Source: Nitrospiraceae bacterium
GTDB taxonomy: Bacteria; Nitrospirota; Nitrospiria; Nitrospirales; Nitrospiraceae
DNA length: 64,000 nucleotides
Assembly (NCBI GenBank): GCA_019637075.1
Contig: JAHBWI010000002.1
Span: 620,001-684,000 of the forward strand
Direction of reading: 5' to 3'
The notes below the pieces were generated by a model. That model worked only from the letters and a program-made list of their open reading frames with translations. It made no database searches and had not been told where the DNA came from. The position numbers and the translations under genes are program-made. Positions 43,128-52,617 of the stretch are shown here, in pieces. Position 1 is the first letter of the stretch. Each line of letters opens with the position of its first letter.

Positions 43128-45536
43128 ATGGCAGAGAAATTTAGGATTCCCGCGAGTCTTTTGGCACCGATCGTCGATCCTGGTTCGCTGGGATTCGAGG
43201 ACACGAGTGAGATCGAGCCGCTCGATGAAACGATCGGCCAAGAGCGGGCAGTCGAAGCGTTGGAATTCGGCCTGCAAATGAAAAGCGCGGGCTTCAATAT
43301 CTTCGTCTCGGGACCGGTTGGCACGGGAAAAGGCACGCTCGTCCGGGAGATGGTCAAACGGCTGGCCCAATCGGCACCGCCCCCCTCCGATTGGTGCTAC
43401 GTCAACAACTTCCAGGATCAATCGCGACCCACCTGCCTGTCGTTTCCCGCCGGCCACGGCGCCGCCTTCAAGCGGGAAGTAGGAGAATTCATCGAGGGCT
43501 TGCGCCGCGACATCCCGGCCGCATTCGAGGGAAAAAAGTACCTCGACGCCAAAGCCAAGATCATCGAGGAGACGGAAGGGAAAAAGAAATCGCTGTTCCG
43601 AGAGCTCACCGAACTCTCGCGCGAGCGCGGGTTCGGCTTTGAGGAAACCCCGGTCGGCTTTGGGCTGGTCCCGCTGCGAGGAGACCGCCCGATGACCGAA
43701 AAGGAAATGGAAAACCTGACCGAAGAGGAACAGCAGGATCTCACGGAACGGCGCAAGTCGCTGGAGAGCGAGCTGCGCGAGTTCCACGTCCGCATCCACG
43801 CGCTCGAACGGGAGGCCGAACACGGAATCCACCACCTCGATCGCCAGATCGTGGCCAACGTGATGAAGGGCCGCTACGAAGCCCTCCACCACACCTATCG
43901 ATCGCTGCCCGCGGTCCTGGCGTACCTCCAGCGGATCCACCACGACGTCATTCATCACTATCGGGATTTTCTCCCGCGGGAAGGGCCGGTGCTGGCGATT
44001 CCCGGCTTGGAACAGGCCCGCCGGCCTGACATGAGCCGGTTCGGCGTCAACCTGATCGTCGAGCGGGACCCGAAGGCCGGAGCGCCGGTCATCGATGAGG
44101 CCCATCCGACCTACAGCAACCTCATCGGCAAAATCGAACGGAAAGCCCACCTCGGGGTGATGTATACGGACTTTACCGAGATCCGGGCCGGGGCCATGTT
44201 GCAGGCCAACGGCGGCTATCTCATCCTGCAGGCGATGGACCTGCTTCGCCAGCCTTTCTCGTGGGAAGCGCTGAAGCGCGTCATCAAGACCGGCTGCGTG
44301 ACGATCGAAGACCCCGGGGAGTTCTATGGGTTTGCGACAGCAGGGTTACGCCCCGAGCCGATTCCCGTCTCCGTCAAGGTGATCCTGGTCGGCACGCCGA
44401 TGATCTATCACCTCCTCCACGCCTATGAGGAGGATTTCTCTCAACTGTTCAAGGTCAAGGCGGACTTCGACGTGGAAGTCGCGCATGACGAGCGACAGAA
44501 CCGGCAATATGCCCGCTTCATCGCAAAACTCTGCCGAGAGGAGAATCTTCCTCATTTCGGCGCCGACGCCGTGGCCGAGGTCATTCGCCAAGGATTCCGA
44601 CTGGCCGACCGACACGACAAACTCTCGCTCCGCTTCGGCTTGATCAGCGACCTGATTCGAGAAGCCGGCTATTGGGCCAAGAAAGAAGGACGTTCCTTCG
44701 TGAGCCGGGCCGACGTGGAAGCGGCAGTCTCGCACAAGCGCCATCGCGCGGACCTCCCCGAACAATGGATTCAGGACGAGATTCGCGAAGGCACGCTCAT
44801 GGTCGACCTGCAGGGCGAGGTCGTGGGACAGGTGAACGGCCTGTCCGTCTACCAGTTGGGCGACTACTCTTTCGGCCGTCCGACTCGAATCACGGCCAGA
44901 ACGTTCATCGGAACCAAGGGTGTCATCGACATCCAGCGAGAAGCCGAATTGGCAGGCCACGTCCACAGCAAAGGCGTGATGACGCTGTCGGGATTCCTCG
45001 CCGGCAAGTTTGCCGATATGCAGCCCTTTGCGCTCAGCGCAACCTTGACCTTCGAGCAGACCTACTCCGAGGTCGAAGGCGACAGCGCCGCGGTGGCGGA
45101 ACTCACGGCGATTCTCTCAAGCCTCGCCGCGTCGCCGGTTCGACAGTCTCTGGCCGTGACCGGATCGGTCAACCAACTGGGAGAGGTCCAGCCGATCGGC
45201 GGGGTGAACGAGAAGATCGAGGGGTTTTTCCAATCCTGTAAGAGGCGCGGATTGACGGGAACCCAAGGCGTGATTATTCCGAACCGTAACGTCAAGCACT
45301 TGGCGCTCACCCGTGAGGTGGTCGAGGCGGTAGAGGCAGGGAAGTTTGCGGTCTATGGAGTCGACTATGTAGATCAGGCACTGGAGCTGTTGACCGGCAT
45401 CCCGGCCGGTGAGCGTACGCCCGAAGGAGGCTTCCCGCCGGACAGCCTCTACGGCCGGGCGTCGACCAGACTGGGTGAGATGGCGCAAGTCGTGGCCGAA
45501 TGGGGCGAAGGAGAGGAAGAGAAGGTCAAAGGCTAA
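43128..45536 (+). CDS. Lon-like ATP-dependent protease (LonB/YcbZ type)
   Basis: 802-residue AAA+ protease. Walker A is GPVGTGKGT (62-70), early in the chain; a long helical insert (about 130-270) follows, and the C-terminal Lon protease domain has the Ser-Lys dyad S653 (EGDSAAVAEL) and K696 (GGVNEKIEGFF). It lacks the N-terminal LAN domain of classical Lon, as in archaeal-type LonB or E. coli YcbZ. No membrane anchor is evident. It follows hpf-csd by 95 bp and likely clears proteins during stress. Confidence 0.92.
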   Translation: MAEKFRIPASLLAPIVDPGSLGFEDTSEIEPLDETIGQERAVEALEFGLQMKSAGFNIFVSGPVGTGKGTLVREMVKRLAQSAPPPSDWCYVNNFQDQSRPTCLSFPAGHGAAFKREVGEFIEGLRRDIPAAFEGKKYLDAKAKIIEETEGKKKSLFRELTELSRERGFGFEETPVGFGLVPLRGDRPMTEKEMENLTEEEQQDLTERRKSLESELREFHVRIHALEREAEHGIHHLDRQIVANVMKGRYEALHHTYRSLPAVLAYLQRIHHDVIHHYRDFLPREGPVLAIPGLEQARRPDMSRFGVNLIVERDPKAGAPVIDEAHPTYSNLIGKIERKAHLGVMYTDFTEIRAGAMLQANGGYLILQAMDLLRQPFSWEALKRVIKTGCVTIEDPGEFYGFATAGLRPEPIPVSVKVILVGTPMIYHLLHAYEEDFSQLFKVKADFDVEVAHDERQNRQYARFIAKLCREENLPHFGADAVAEVIRQGFRLADRHDKLSLRFGLISDLIREAGYWAKKEGRSFVSRADVEAAVSHKRHRADLPEQWIQDEIREGTLMVDLQGEVVGQVNGLSVYQLGDYSFGRPTRITARTFIGTKGVIDIQREAELAGHVHSKGVMTLSGFLAGKFADMQPFALSATLTFEQTYSEVEGDSAAVAELTAILSSLAASPVRQSLAVTGSVNQLGEVQPIGGVNEKIEGFFQSCKRRGLTGTQGVIIPNRNVKHLALTREVVEAVEAGKFAVYGVDYVDQALELLTGIPAGERTPEGGFPPDSLYGRASTRLGEMAQVVAEWGEGEEEKVKG

Positions 45537-45599
45537 CGAGCGAACGCTGCCCGCTGGGACTCTATCTTTATGCCTGTGCCTTTTTCCGTGAGGTACCCC

Positions 45600-45764
45600 A
45601 TGCCCATGTACGAGTACATCTGCCAAGACTGCGGGAAGAAGTCGACGATCGTCGTCACGCTCAAGCAGCACGAAAAGGGCGAAGTGGAGTGTCCACACTG
45701 CAAGAGCCGCAAGCTGCAGCAACAATTCTCGGGCTTCATTGCGCACACGACCAAGAAGAGCTAA
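45600..45764 (+). CDS. FmdB-type zinc-ribbon protein
   Basis: 54-residue protein starting MPMYEYICQDCGKKS, the FmdB/CxxC regulatory-protein signature. Four cysteines C8, C11, C31 and C34 form a zinc ribbon. The ATG at 45600 has GAGG 6 nt upstream and is preferred over 45570. The family is small, cytoplasmic and of uncertain role, possibly regulatory. Confidence 0.85.
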   Translation: MPMYEYICQDCGKKSTIVVTLKQHEKGEVECPHCKSRKLQQQFSGFIAHTTKKS

Positions 45765-45780
45765 GGAAGGACGGGACGGA

Positions 45781-46149
45781 ATGCGCCAACACGACGGGCT
45801 GTTCAAACCGGCCATGCTGCTTTCCGCCATGCTGCTGGGGCTTGGTACCGCCGCGGCCCAAGATTTTCCGGCCGACGTGCTACGAGGTAAAACCGTCTTC
45901 GAGCGCAACTGCCTGCGATGCCACGGCGCGGGAGGCTGGGGCGACGGGCCTGATGCGGCGGGGCTCAAGGTGCGCCCGGCCGACTTTCACCGCTTCAGTT
46001 CCTACCTGAAATCCGACGAGGAACTCCAGCGCACGATCGAGCACGGCATCGTGTTCAGTCCCATGCATGCCTGGCAGGGCCAGCTGACCGAAACCGATGT
46101 GCAAGACGTGCTGGCCTACATCCGTCTCCTGTCCCAACAAGGCCGCTAA
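45781..46149 (+). CDS. periplasmic monohaem cytochrome c
   Basis: 122 residues with a signal peptide (cleaved after TAAA, about residue 26). The haem motif CLRCH is at 44-48, and M95 (FSPMHAW) is the likely axial ligand. The mature domain (~95 aa) is of the class I type found as small electron carriers. It is 16 bp after the FmdB-like gene. Redox partner unknown. Confidence 0.88.
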   Translation: MRQHDGLFKPAMLLSAMLLGLGTAAAQDFPADVLRGKTVFERNCLRCHGAGGWGDGPDAAGLKVRPADFHRFSSYLKSDEELQRTIEHGIVFSPMHAWQGQLTETDVQDVLAYIRLLSQQGR

Positions 46150-46185
46150 CGGCCACACACTGTGGCCCCGACCGAACGGGCCGAT

Positions 46186-46767
46186 ATGGAACAGCTTCAG
46201 CAAGGCGATGCATTGATCGTCGTGGACGTGCAGAACGACTTCCTGCCCGGTGGTGCCTTGGGCATCTCGGGCGGCGACCGGATCGTCCCGATCCTCACCG
46301 CCTACATCGCGCGGTTTCAGGCGCGGGGGCTGCCCATCTTTGTCACGCGAGATTGGCATCCTCCCAACCATTGTTCATTTCTTCCGCAGGGAGGTCCCTG
46401 GCCGCCGCATTGCGTGGCAGGCTCATCCGGTTCGCTCCCCCCGGCGAACTTTCAGCCGCCACCTTCGGCCGTGCTCATCTATAAGGCCGTCGATCCTGAC
46501 AAGGATGCCTATTCCACGCTGGAGCACACGCCGCTCGATCGTCATCTTCGCGCCCTGAAGATTCAACGCCTGTTCATCGGCGGGTTGGCGACCGACTACT
46601 GTGTCCTGAACACCGTGAGGGACGCGCGGAGACTCGGTTACGACGTGTGCCTCCTCGTCGACGGCATTGAAGCCGTGAACCTCCATCCGGACGACGGACG
46701 CCGGGCCGAGGCTGAAATGCTCCGCCTCGGAGCCGTACCGGTCCGACTGGAAAGCGTGGCCGCATGA
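46186..46767 (+). CDS. pncA: nicotinamidase
   Basis: Hydrolyses nicotinamide to nicotinate for NAD salvage. Catalytic D14 is in VVDVQNDFLPGG, the lysine in IYKAVDPDKDAYS and the nucleophile cysteine in GLATDYCVLNT. The metal site is RDWHPPNH. The reading frame is open from a GTG at 46162; the ATG at 46186 fits the family start better, though neither has a clear ribosome-binding site. It overlaps pncB by 4 bp. Confidence 0.93.
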   Translation: MEQLQQGDALIVVDVQNDFLPGGALGISGGDRIVPILTAYIARFQARGLPIFVTRDWHPPNHCSFLPQGGPWPPHCVAGSSGSLPPANFQPPPSAVLIYKAVDPDKDAYSTLEHTPLDRHLRALKIQRLFIGGLATDYCVLNTVRDARRLGYDVCLLVDGIEAVNLHPDDGRRAEAEMLRLGAVPVRLESVAA

Positions 46768-48134
46768 ACATCACCTCCAGCGCGCTCCTCACCGACTTGT
46801 ATGAGCTCACCATGGGCCAGGCCTACCTCACGGAGGGGCTGAGAGGCGAGGCCGTGTTTGAATTCTTCGTGCGGAAGCTGCCTGCCCATCGAAGCTTTCT
46901 CATGGCGGCCGGGTTGGAACAGGTCCTGAGCTACCTCGAAACGTTTCAGTTCTCGGCCGAGGAGCTTGAATGGCTGAAGCGGACCGGACGATTCACTCCG
47001 GCCTATCTCGAGACGCTTCGCGGAATGCGCTTTCATGGGCACGTCCACGCTATGCCCGAAGGGACGCTGTTTTTTCCCCATGAGCCGATCCTGCGCATCA
47101 CCGCCCCGCTCATCCAAGCCCAGCTCATCGAATCGCGGGTGATGAACCTCTTGAACTTTCAAACCATGGTTGCCTCGAAGGCCGGCCGTTGCCTCTTGGC
47201 TGCGAAGGACAAGCCCCTCATTGATTTCGGCCTTCGCCGTGCACACGGGGCCGAGGCCGGCGTGATGGCCGCACGTGCCGCCTATCTGGCCGGCTTTGCC
47301 GGGACATCCAACGTCCTCGCCGGGGCGCTCTTTCACATCCCGCTCTATGGAACGATGGCCCATTCGTTTGTTCAGGCGCATGCTGATGAATCGGCTGCCT
47401 TCGCAGAATTTGCCCGGGCGCAACCAAGCAACGTCGTACTGTTGATCGATACCTATGACACGCTGGCGGCCGCACATAAGATCGTCGCCCTCGCCCCGCG
47501 ACTGGCCTTGCAGGGCTTGACCGTCCATGGCGTCCGCTTGGACAGTGGCGACTTGGCCGACCAGGCAGTGAGGGTCCGCCGAATACTGGACGAAGGCGGG
47601 TTGGCACACGTCAAGATTTTGGCCAGCGGAAACCTCGATGAGCAACGTCTCCAAACCCTCGTCGATGGTAGAGCCCCAATCGACAGTTTCGCGGTCGGAA
47701 CGGCCATGACGACCTCTTCCGATCAGCCGTTTCTGGACTGCGCCTACAAACTGCAGGAATATAGCGGACAGGCTTGCCGCAAACGTTCCGAAGGCAAGGC
47801 CACCTGGCCGGGACGAAAACAAATCTATCGCCAACTGGACGAGCAGGGACGACTGCGCCAGGATATCCTCGCGTTGGACGGAGATGTCCAACCGGGAGCG
47901 CCGCTTCTCGTGCCCGTGATGGAAGGAGGACGCCGATTGAGCCCGACCCCCTCCATCGCGGACATCAGACAGACCGCTGCCACGGCCCTAGCACAATTAC
48001 CGGACTGGCTCCGTGGTCTCGAGACTCAACGCCCCTACGAAGCGCGCATTGCGGCATCACTTATCGAACTCGCGGCGGAAGTCGACCGCCGCACGTCGAG
48101 CCCAGCGGACAGCCGTGCCCTGCATCATTACTAA
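46764..48134 (+). CDS. pncB: nicotinate phosphoribosyltransferase
   Basis: 456-residue enzyme joining nicotinate to PRPP. Family blocks are LLTDLYELTMGQAY at the start, FEFFVRKLPAHRSFLMAAGL, DFGLRRAHG with the catalytic histidine region, and GVRLDSGDLADQA. Directly coupled to pncA by an ATGA overlap, so both steps of the salvage route are made together. The DosR regulon of M. tuberculosis also contains a pncB (pncB2), which supports a dormancy setting. Confidence 0.95.
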   Translation: MNITSSALLTDLYELTMGQAYLTEGLRGEAVFEFFVRKLPAHRSFLMAAGLEQVLSYLETFQFSAEELEWLKRTGRFTPAYLETLRGMRFHGHVHAMPEGTLFFPHEPILRITAPLIQAQLIESRVMNLLNFQTMVASKAGRCLLAAKDKPLIDFGLRRAHGAEAGVMAARAAYLAGFAGTSNVLAGALFHIPLYGTMAHSFVQAHADESAAFAEFARAQPSNVVLLIDTYDTLAAAHKIVALAPRLALQGLTVHGVRLDSGDLADQAVRVRRILDEGGLAHVKILASGNLDEQRLQTLVDGRAPIDSFAVGTAMTTSSDQPFLDCAYKLQEYSGQACRKRSEGKATWPGRKQIYRQLDEQGRLRQDILALDGDVQPGAPLLVPVMEGGRRLSPTPSIADIRQTAATALAQLPDWLRGLETQRPYEARIAASLIELAAEVDRRTSSPADSRALHHY

Positions 48135-48150
48135 TCGAAGGAGATTGCCG

Positions 48151-49581
48151 ATGATCAGCCCCCGCAGCGTGAACGTGGTTCGGTTCGGATGGCCCCTCGC
48201 GCTCTGCATGGCGATGGCCTGCGGATTGTTACCGTTGTCGGCGACAGCCGGCACGGGCGCTTCCTCTTCCTGCGACGGACCATTCAAGCATAAACGGCCG
48301 GCCCCATCGGCGTTCGAGTCGTTGCTGCGATCGCATGCGCGCTGGCTGGACAACCGAGACGCTGCCGAAGGACGCCGCGCCAACCTCTGTCAGGCCGACC
48401 TGCGCGGCATACGGCTGGTGAACGCGAATCTCGAACGAGTCCGGTTCGACGGAGCAACGCTGCGCGGCGCCAACCTTCGCGGTGCGAACCTGGTTCAGAG
48501 CCACCTGACGGGCGCGGATCTGTCGCAGGCGGTGTTGGATGAGGCCAACCTCGTGGGCGCAGACCTGAGAAAAGCGCAATTGTCGAACGCGCATCTCAAT
48601 CAATCCATCGCCAACGAAGTGGCCTTTTATGGAGCGAACCTCCAGGGGGCACAGTTCCGAGAAGCGACGCTCGAACGCGCCCACTTCGAGGACTCGGACC
48701 TGCGGTCCGCTGATTTCAGCGGTGCCACGGTCATGGACGGTTATTTCTACGGCGCGAATCTCAACAAAGCCAACATGGTCGGGGCCGACCTCGTCAGTGC
48801 AGACCTGCGCCGCACGGATCTCCGGCAGGCGAACCTGCGCCGCGCCGATCTGGAGGGGGCGTTGCTGGACGGCGCCAACCTCGACGGCGCGTCCCTGATC
48901 GAAGCCGAATTGGACAGCGCGTATCTGGACGACGCCTCATTGGCCAAGGCCGATCTCCGCGAAGCGATCCTCCGCGGAGCCGACGTGCGTTTCGCCAATC
49001 TCAATGCGGCCGTCCTCCAACATGCGAATCTGGACAATGCCAACCTCGAAGGCGCATCTTTGCAGAAGGCACGGTTGGATGCAGCGACCCTCTCCATGGC
49101 GATTTTCTACAAGGCCAACCTCCAGGGGGCAAACCTCCAGGGAGCCAAACTCTACCGGGCGGTCCTCATCGGCGGGAAATTCATCAAGGCCGATCTGCGC
49201 AAAGCCGACCTCAGCGAGGTCTATGCGCCAAAAGTGATTCTGCACTCGGCGACACTTCGGGAAGCGACGCTCGACTCGGCCAACCTGGTGTCGGCCGATC
49301 TCCGGAGCGCCGACCTCAGCCGTGCGAACCTCACCCAGGCGAACTTGCGGGAGGCGATATTGAAGGGCGCCGACTTGCGCCAATCGGATTTCACCGGGGC
49401 GCAATTGAACGACGCGGATCTGCAACGGGCCGATTTGCGCGGAGCCGATCTCACCGGGGCGGTGGGACTTGCGCAAACCCAATTGGATGCGGCCTGCCTT
49501 GACGGGACGACCAAGTTACCGGCGGATCTCCACCTCCCGCATCCCTGCCCGGTGGAAAAGAAAAACGCGAAAAGGCCGTGA
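48151..49581 (+). CDS. exported pentapeptide-repeat protein
   Basis: 476 residues with a signal peptide (core LCMAMACGLLPLSATAG, cleaved near 34). Nearly all of the rest, from about residue 75 to 460, is A(D/N)LxX pentapeptide repeats that should form a long right-handed beta-helix. Only two cysteines are in the mature N- and C-terminal caps, consistent with periplasmic export. ATG 48151 has AAGGAGA 7 nt upstream; a frame from 48013 inside pncB is rejected. Function unknown; it may be a scaffold. Confidence 0.88.
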   Translation: MISPRSVNVVRFGWPLALCMAMACGLLPLSATAGTGASSSCDGPFKHKRPAPSAFESLLRSHARWLDNRDAAEGRRANLCQADLRGIRLVNANLERVRFDGATLRGANLRGANLVQSHLTGADLSQAVLDEANLVGADLRKAQLSNAHLNQSIANEVAFYGANLQGAQFREATLERAHFEDSDLRSADFSGATVMDGYFYGANLNKANMVGADLVSADLRRTDLRQANLRRADLEGALLDGANLDGASLIEAELDSAYLDDASLAKADLREAILRGADVRFANLNAAVLQHANLDNANLEGASLQKARLDAATLSMAIFYKANLQGANLQGAKLYRAVLIGGKFIKADLRKADLSEVYAPKVILHSATLREATLDSANLVSADLRSADLSRANLTQANLREAILKGADLRQSDFTGAQLNDADLQRADLRGADLTGAVGLAQTQLDAACLDGTTKLPADLHLPHPCPVEKKNAKRP

Positions 49582-49612
49582 GGGGTGGACGAAACAGCGG
49601 CTCGACCAGGCC

Positions 49613-50482
49613 CTATTTCGTCGGCACCATAGTCCGACCAGGCGCAACACCCTGAACCACAACAGGGGGCCCTGGAGGCATGTCCATCGAGAACCTCGGC
49701 GATTCCACCCGACCCATCACCCACTCGAACAGCCGCCTGGCATCATCCAACTGCGGATCGACCGGCAATCCATAGTAGTCCCGCTGCATCGTCTCATCAT
49801 ACAGCCCGACGCAGCCATGCGACGCAGGGTAGCCCGGCATGTCGCGCCCATGAATCCAGTAGCTCACACCCTCGCGATTCACATGAAACCGTAGCGCGTA
49901 CCGCATGGGATAGGGAATGTCCGTTCGTTCAATCGTGTATAGACACGACGCGTGGGCGACATCCGCCGCCGTGATGCGAAACTGCCCGACCGGGGTTTCA
50001 TGCTCCGGCTCACCCGCCGTAATGGGGAACGCGAATCGGAGCCGACCCAGCTCATAAGCCCCCAAGTATTGCTCGGCAAGGTCGATGAGAATGAGCTTGT
50101 CGTACGGGTCTCCAGCCGGAAGATGCCGGGGCAACGGCGCGAAATCGTCGAGTTCGTCGAGCCTCCGCGGCACCTTGATTTCCCGCCCAGGATAGACATG
50201 GCGCCGATCGACCCGGTTGAACCGCGCGACGTCGGTCCAGCGTGCCGCGAAGAGTTTCTCCAGCGTCTCCCCATTTCGAAGCCGCCGGCAGTTCCACTCG
50301 ATCCGATCATCGCTCGGATGGTGCACGGCGCAGAGGGAGTGACGGCCCTTTGTCGGGGCCAACGTGTCCGGCTCGGCCGCGACCGCGGTCGGGATGGCGG
50401 AAAAGACCAGCCCCATGGCGAGGAGCACGGTCCAGACAGTGAGAGGGAAACCTATGCTTCGTAGGAAGGGGCGGTCGAACAT
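49613..50482 (-). CDS. L,D-transpeptidase (YkuD family) with LysM-like domain
   Basis: 289 residues: signal peptide (about 1-35), a LysM-like peptidoglycan-binding stretch (RRLRNGETLEKLFAARWTDV, then YPGREIKVP), and a YkuD domain with the catalytic HGRDMPGYPASHGCVGLY. It forms 3-3 crosslinks or anchors proteins in the cell wall. It converges on the pentapeptide-repeat gene with 31 bp between. The ATG at 50482 has no strong ribosome-binding site. Confidence 0.92.
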   Translation of the reverse strand: MFDRPFLRSIGFPLTVWTVLLAMGLVFSAIPTAVAAEPDTLAPTKGRHSLCAVHHPSDDRIEWNCRRLRNGETLEKLFAARWTDVARFNRVDRRHVYPGREIKVPRRLDELDDFAPLPRHLPAGDPYDKLILIDLAEQYLGAYELGRLRFAFPITAGEPEHETPVGQFRITAADVAHASCLYTIERTDIPYPMRYALRFHVNREGVSYWIHGRDMPGYPASHGCVGLYDETMQRDYYGLPVDPQLDDARRLFEWVMGRVESPRFSMDMPPGPPVVVQGVAPGRTMVPTK

Positions 50483-50526
50483 GCACGTGCGGCGCGATGC
50501 CTGCAGCCGGCTCTCAGCATCTCATC

Positions 50527-50961
50527 TCAAGAAAAATAGTCGGTCGCTTTCATGTACCCCCGCAGCAGATCACGTCGAGCGACAATCCCGACAAGTTTCC
50601 TCTCCCGCACGACGGGCAGCCGCGTGAGATACCGGTCCTGAAATACGTTCGCCGCCTCGGTCAGCGTCATCATTTCGGTCGCCGTTTTCGGGTGGGTCGT
50701 CATGATTTCCTCCGCCGTGATCTTGCGGAGATCACGGCCGTCGATCATGGCTTGGAGCAAATCATATTCGGACACGAGACCGACTACCGCTCCGTCCTCC
50801 TCCAAGACCGGCAGGCTGCCGAAATTCTGCTTGCTCATCAGGCGGCCGATGGTCAGCGCATCGGTCTTGGCCGAGCAGGTGAAGACGGCATCCTGCATGA
50901 CGTGCCCGACCGTCAAGGTTTTGGGATCGCATGCTTGGGTAAGGAGATCGCTGCGCCTCAT
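50527..50961 (-). CDS. two-CBS-domain protein
   Basis: 144 residues, a CBS pair and nothing else: LTVGHVMQDAVFTCSAKTDA, SLPVLEEDGAVVGLVSEYDL, then KITAEEIMTTHPKTATEMMT and RLPVVRERKLVGIVARRDLL. Such pairs bind adenosine nucleotides and serve as energy sensors. GGAGGACC precedes the ATG. It resembles the hypoxia-induced CBS proteins of mycobacteria (Rv2626c) in layout. Another CBS gene lies directly upstream. Confidence 0.92.
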   Translation of the reverse strand: MRRSDLLTQACDPKTLTVGHVMQDAVFTCSAKTDALTIGRLMSKQNFGSLPVLEEDGAVVGLVSEYDLLQAMIDGRDLRKITAEEIMTTHPKTATEMMTLTEAANVFQDRYLTRLPVVRERKLVGIVARRDLLRGYMKATDYFS

Positions 50962-51118
50962 AGGTCCTCCTCTCGCGAGTCGACGCCACGCTGCCGCTCG
51001 CGATATCGGGCAGGATGTACAATCAAGCCGTCGGTCTTACCCGTCCCCCGGAATGCTGGGACGCGCCCGGCCATGCCGAGGCCGAAGGCGAACTAGTGAT
51101 CGCAGAGAAACCCTCCCG

Positions 51119-51574
51119 TCAGCTTGCCCGTTTCAGGCCATGCTTCAGCGCCGCCCGCACCACGTCACGCCGTGCCACCACACCGACCAGTTTGTTCTGC
51201 GCGTTTACCACAGGCACCCGGATCAAATCGCTCTCCTTCAGCACGTGGATCAGGGTTCCGACGGTGGTTTCCGGCCTCACTGAGTAGGGATTCACGCTCA
51301 TGACGTCCTTGGCCGTTACCCTCGCCCAGCCTTGGCCGCCATCGAGCGCAGCCAGCAGGTCGTGCTCGCTGACGACTCCCATCAGCCGCTTCCCCTTGTC
51401 CACGATCGGCACGGCCCCGAAACCCTTTAGCATCATACGCGCGACGCCGTCGGCCTTTGCCCCCGGCACAGCCGACTGCACCCGTTTCTCCATGATCGCG
51501 TCTACGGTCAGATCACCGAACGCCACAGCGCTCGGTTTGGTTCCCCGCCGTGCCTGCTTTCGTCGTGCTCCCAT
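51119..51574 (-). CDS. two-CBS-domain protein
   Basis: 151 residues with a basic N-tail (MGARRKQARRGTKPS) and a CBS pair (DLTVDAIMEKRVQSAVPGAK; VPIVDKGKRLMGVVSEHDLL; RVTAKDVMSVNPYSVRPETT; RVPVVNAQNKLVGVVARRDV). A GGGAAGA site stands before ATG 51574, preferred over the open frame to 51664. Both CBS genes read left, 157 bp apart, and may respond to AMP/ATP together. Confidence 0.9.
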   Translation of the reverse strand: MGARRKQARRGTKPSAVAFGDLTVDAIMEKRVQSAVPGAKADGVARMMLKGFGAVPIVDKGKRLMGVVSEHDLLAALDGGQGWARVTAKDVMSVNPYSVRPETTVGTLIHVLKESDLIRVPVVNAQNKLVGVVARRDVVRAALKHGLKRAS

Positions 51575-51687
51575 TGGATCTTCCCTTTCGTTCCGGTTCA
51601 CATTGAACGGAGCCTGCTCACGCTTGTCATCTCGCTCACACTCGTCAGACAACCATTGCGACAACAGGGCCGAGTGTGGACGGGCTC

Positions 51688-52233
51688 TTACTCCCCTGAC
51701 ACGGCAAGGGGCGGGCTTCGATCTTCCTTCCAGCGCACGTGCTGCGTCGTCACCTTACCATGGCCGACCTTCACTCCCTTCACCTGCTGCAGCTCTCCGC
51801 CGAGCGTCGCGGCCACGTCATAGGTCCCTTCCGGCAGGTCCACAAATAACCATGGCCCGGAGATGTGTTCGGCCGGGACAGTCAGCACCGTCGCGCCTTT
51901 CTTGTCTCGTACCACGAGGCTGACCCCAGTCACGAAAGGTTTCCCCCCGGCCGTGAAGACGAGTTTCAGCGAGAACGCCGGATACACAGCCTCCCGTTCC
52001 ACTTGTCCGATCCCAGCACTGAAGTATCGAATCGCCGCCTGCCGGTACAGGGGAAGCCGGTCCTTCTGAAGTCCCAGGTCCGTGGGAACTTCCAGCTCGA
52101 TCGCATCCCCTTCAGGGACGATCCGGGCCGTCACCTCCGCCCAGGTTTGTCCCGGGCCGGACAGCCAGCCGCTCAGCACTGCGATCGCCAGACTCACCTT
52201 CCATCCGACACCAGCCACGCTCCAACAGGTCAT
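51688..52233 (-). CDS. exported protein with carboxypeptidase-regulatory-like fold
   Basis: 181 residues with a signal peptide (VSLAIAVLSGWLSGPGQTWA, cleaved near 32). The mature protein is beta-rich and ends in a transthyretin-like segment (PWLFVDLPEGTYDVAATLGG, then VKGVKVGHGKVTTQHVRW), typical of CarboxypepD_reg-like domains. No catalytic residues. ATG 52233 has GGAGG 10 nt upstream. Probably a periplasmic binding or structural protein. Confidence 0.72.
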   Translation of the reverse strand: MTCWSVAGVGWKVSLAIAVLSGWLSGPGQTWAEVTARIVPEGDAIELEVPTDLGLQKDRLPLYRQAAIRYFSAGIGQVEREAVYPAFSLKLVFTAGGKPFVTGVSLVVRDKKGATVLTVPAEHISGPWLFVDLPEGTYDVAATLGGELQQVKGVKVGHGKVTTQHVRWKEDRSPPLAVSGE

Positions 52234-52617
52234 GTCGCTTTGCCTCCAACAATGCCGCACGGAAAGGACCATCCGTCGTCGATACAGTCCCTCCCCGATT
52301 GCAGTCCCTCTTTCTGATCGATTACGCAACGAGAATGCCGGACAGAAAGCCGGACGTTCCGTGCAAAACACCGCGCCAGACGTTTCGAATTCCCGCCTCG
52401 TCTTGTTCAATCAATTCAAGACTGGTGCCTATTACCACAACACCCATTCGGAACTGCTGCAAAACGCCGCAACGTTACCCCTCACGACGGCCTGCCGGAA
52501 CAGGACAACCACCCGACTTCCCTGGGAATTCCACGCCTCTTCATGCGAGCAAACCGGGCATACCCGATGCAGTCTCCATTCCAAAGTCGTCGAGGCGTCA
52601 ATCCCGGAGGGCAGCCA
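52234..52617. other. divergent spacer before USP-ATPase pair
   Basis: 384 bp with no supported gene. Weak GG-N10-GC matches occur on the minus strand (CGGCATTCTCGTTGCG, 52325-52340) and plus strand (GGGCATACCCGATGCA, about 52556-52571). Both have at least two mismatches, so they are not called as promoters. Confidence 0.4.

Noticed and set aside
51575-51687. Sigma-54 promoter before the CBS gene
   Set aside because: CGGCCCTGTTGTCGCA has mismatches in both boxes. The CBS genes are left without an assigned promoter.
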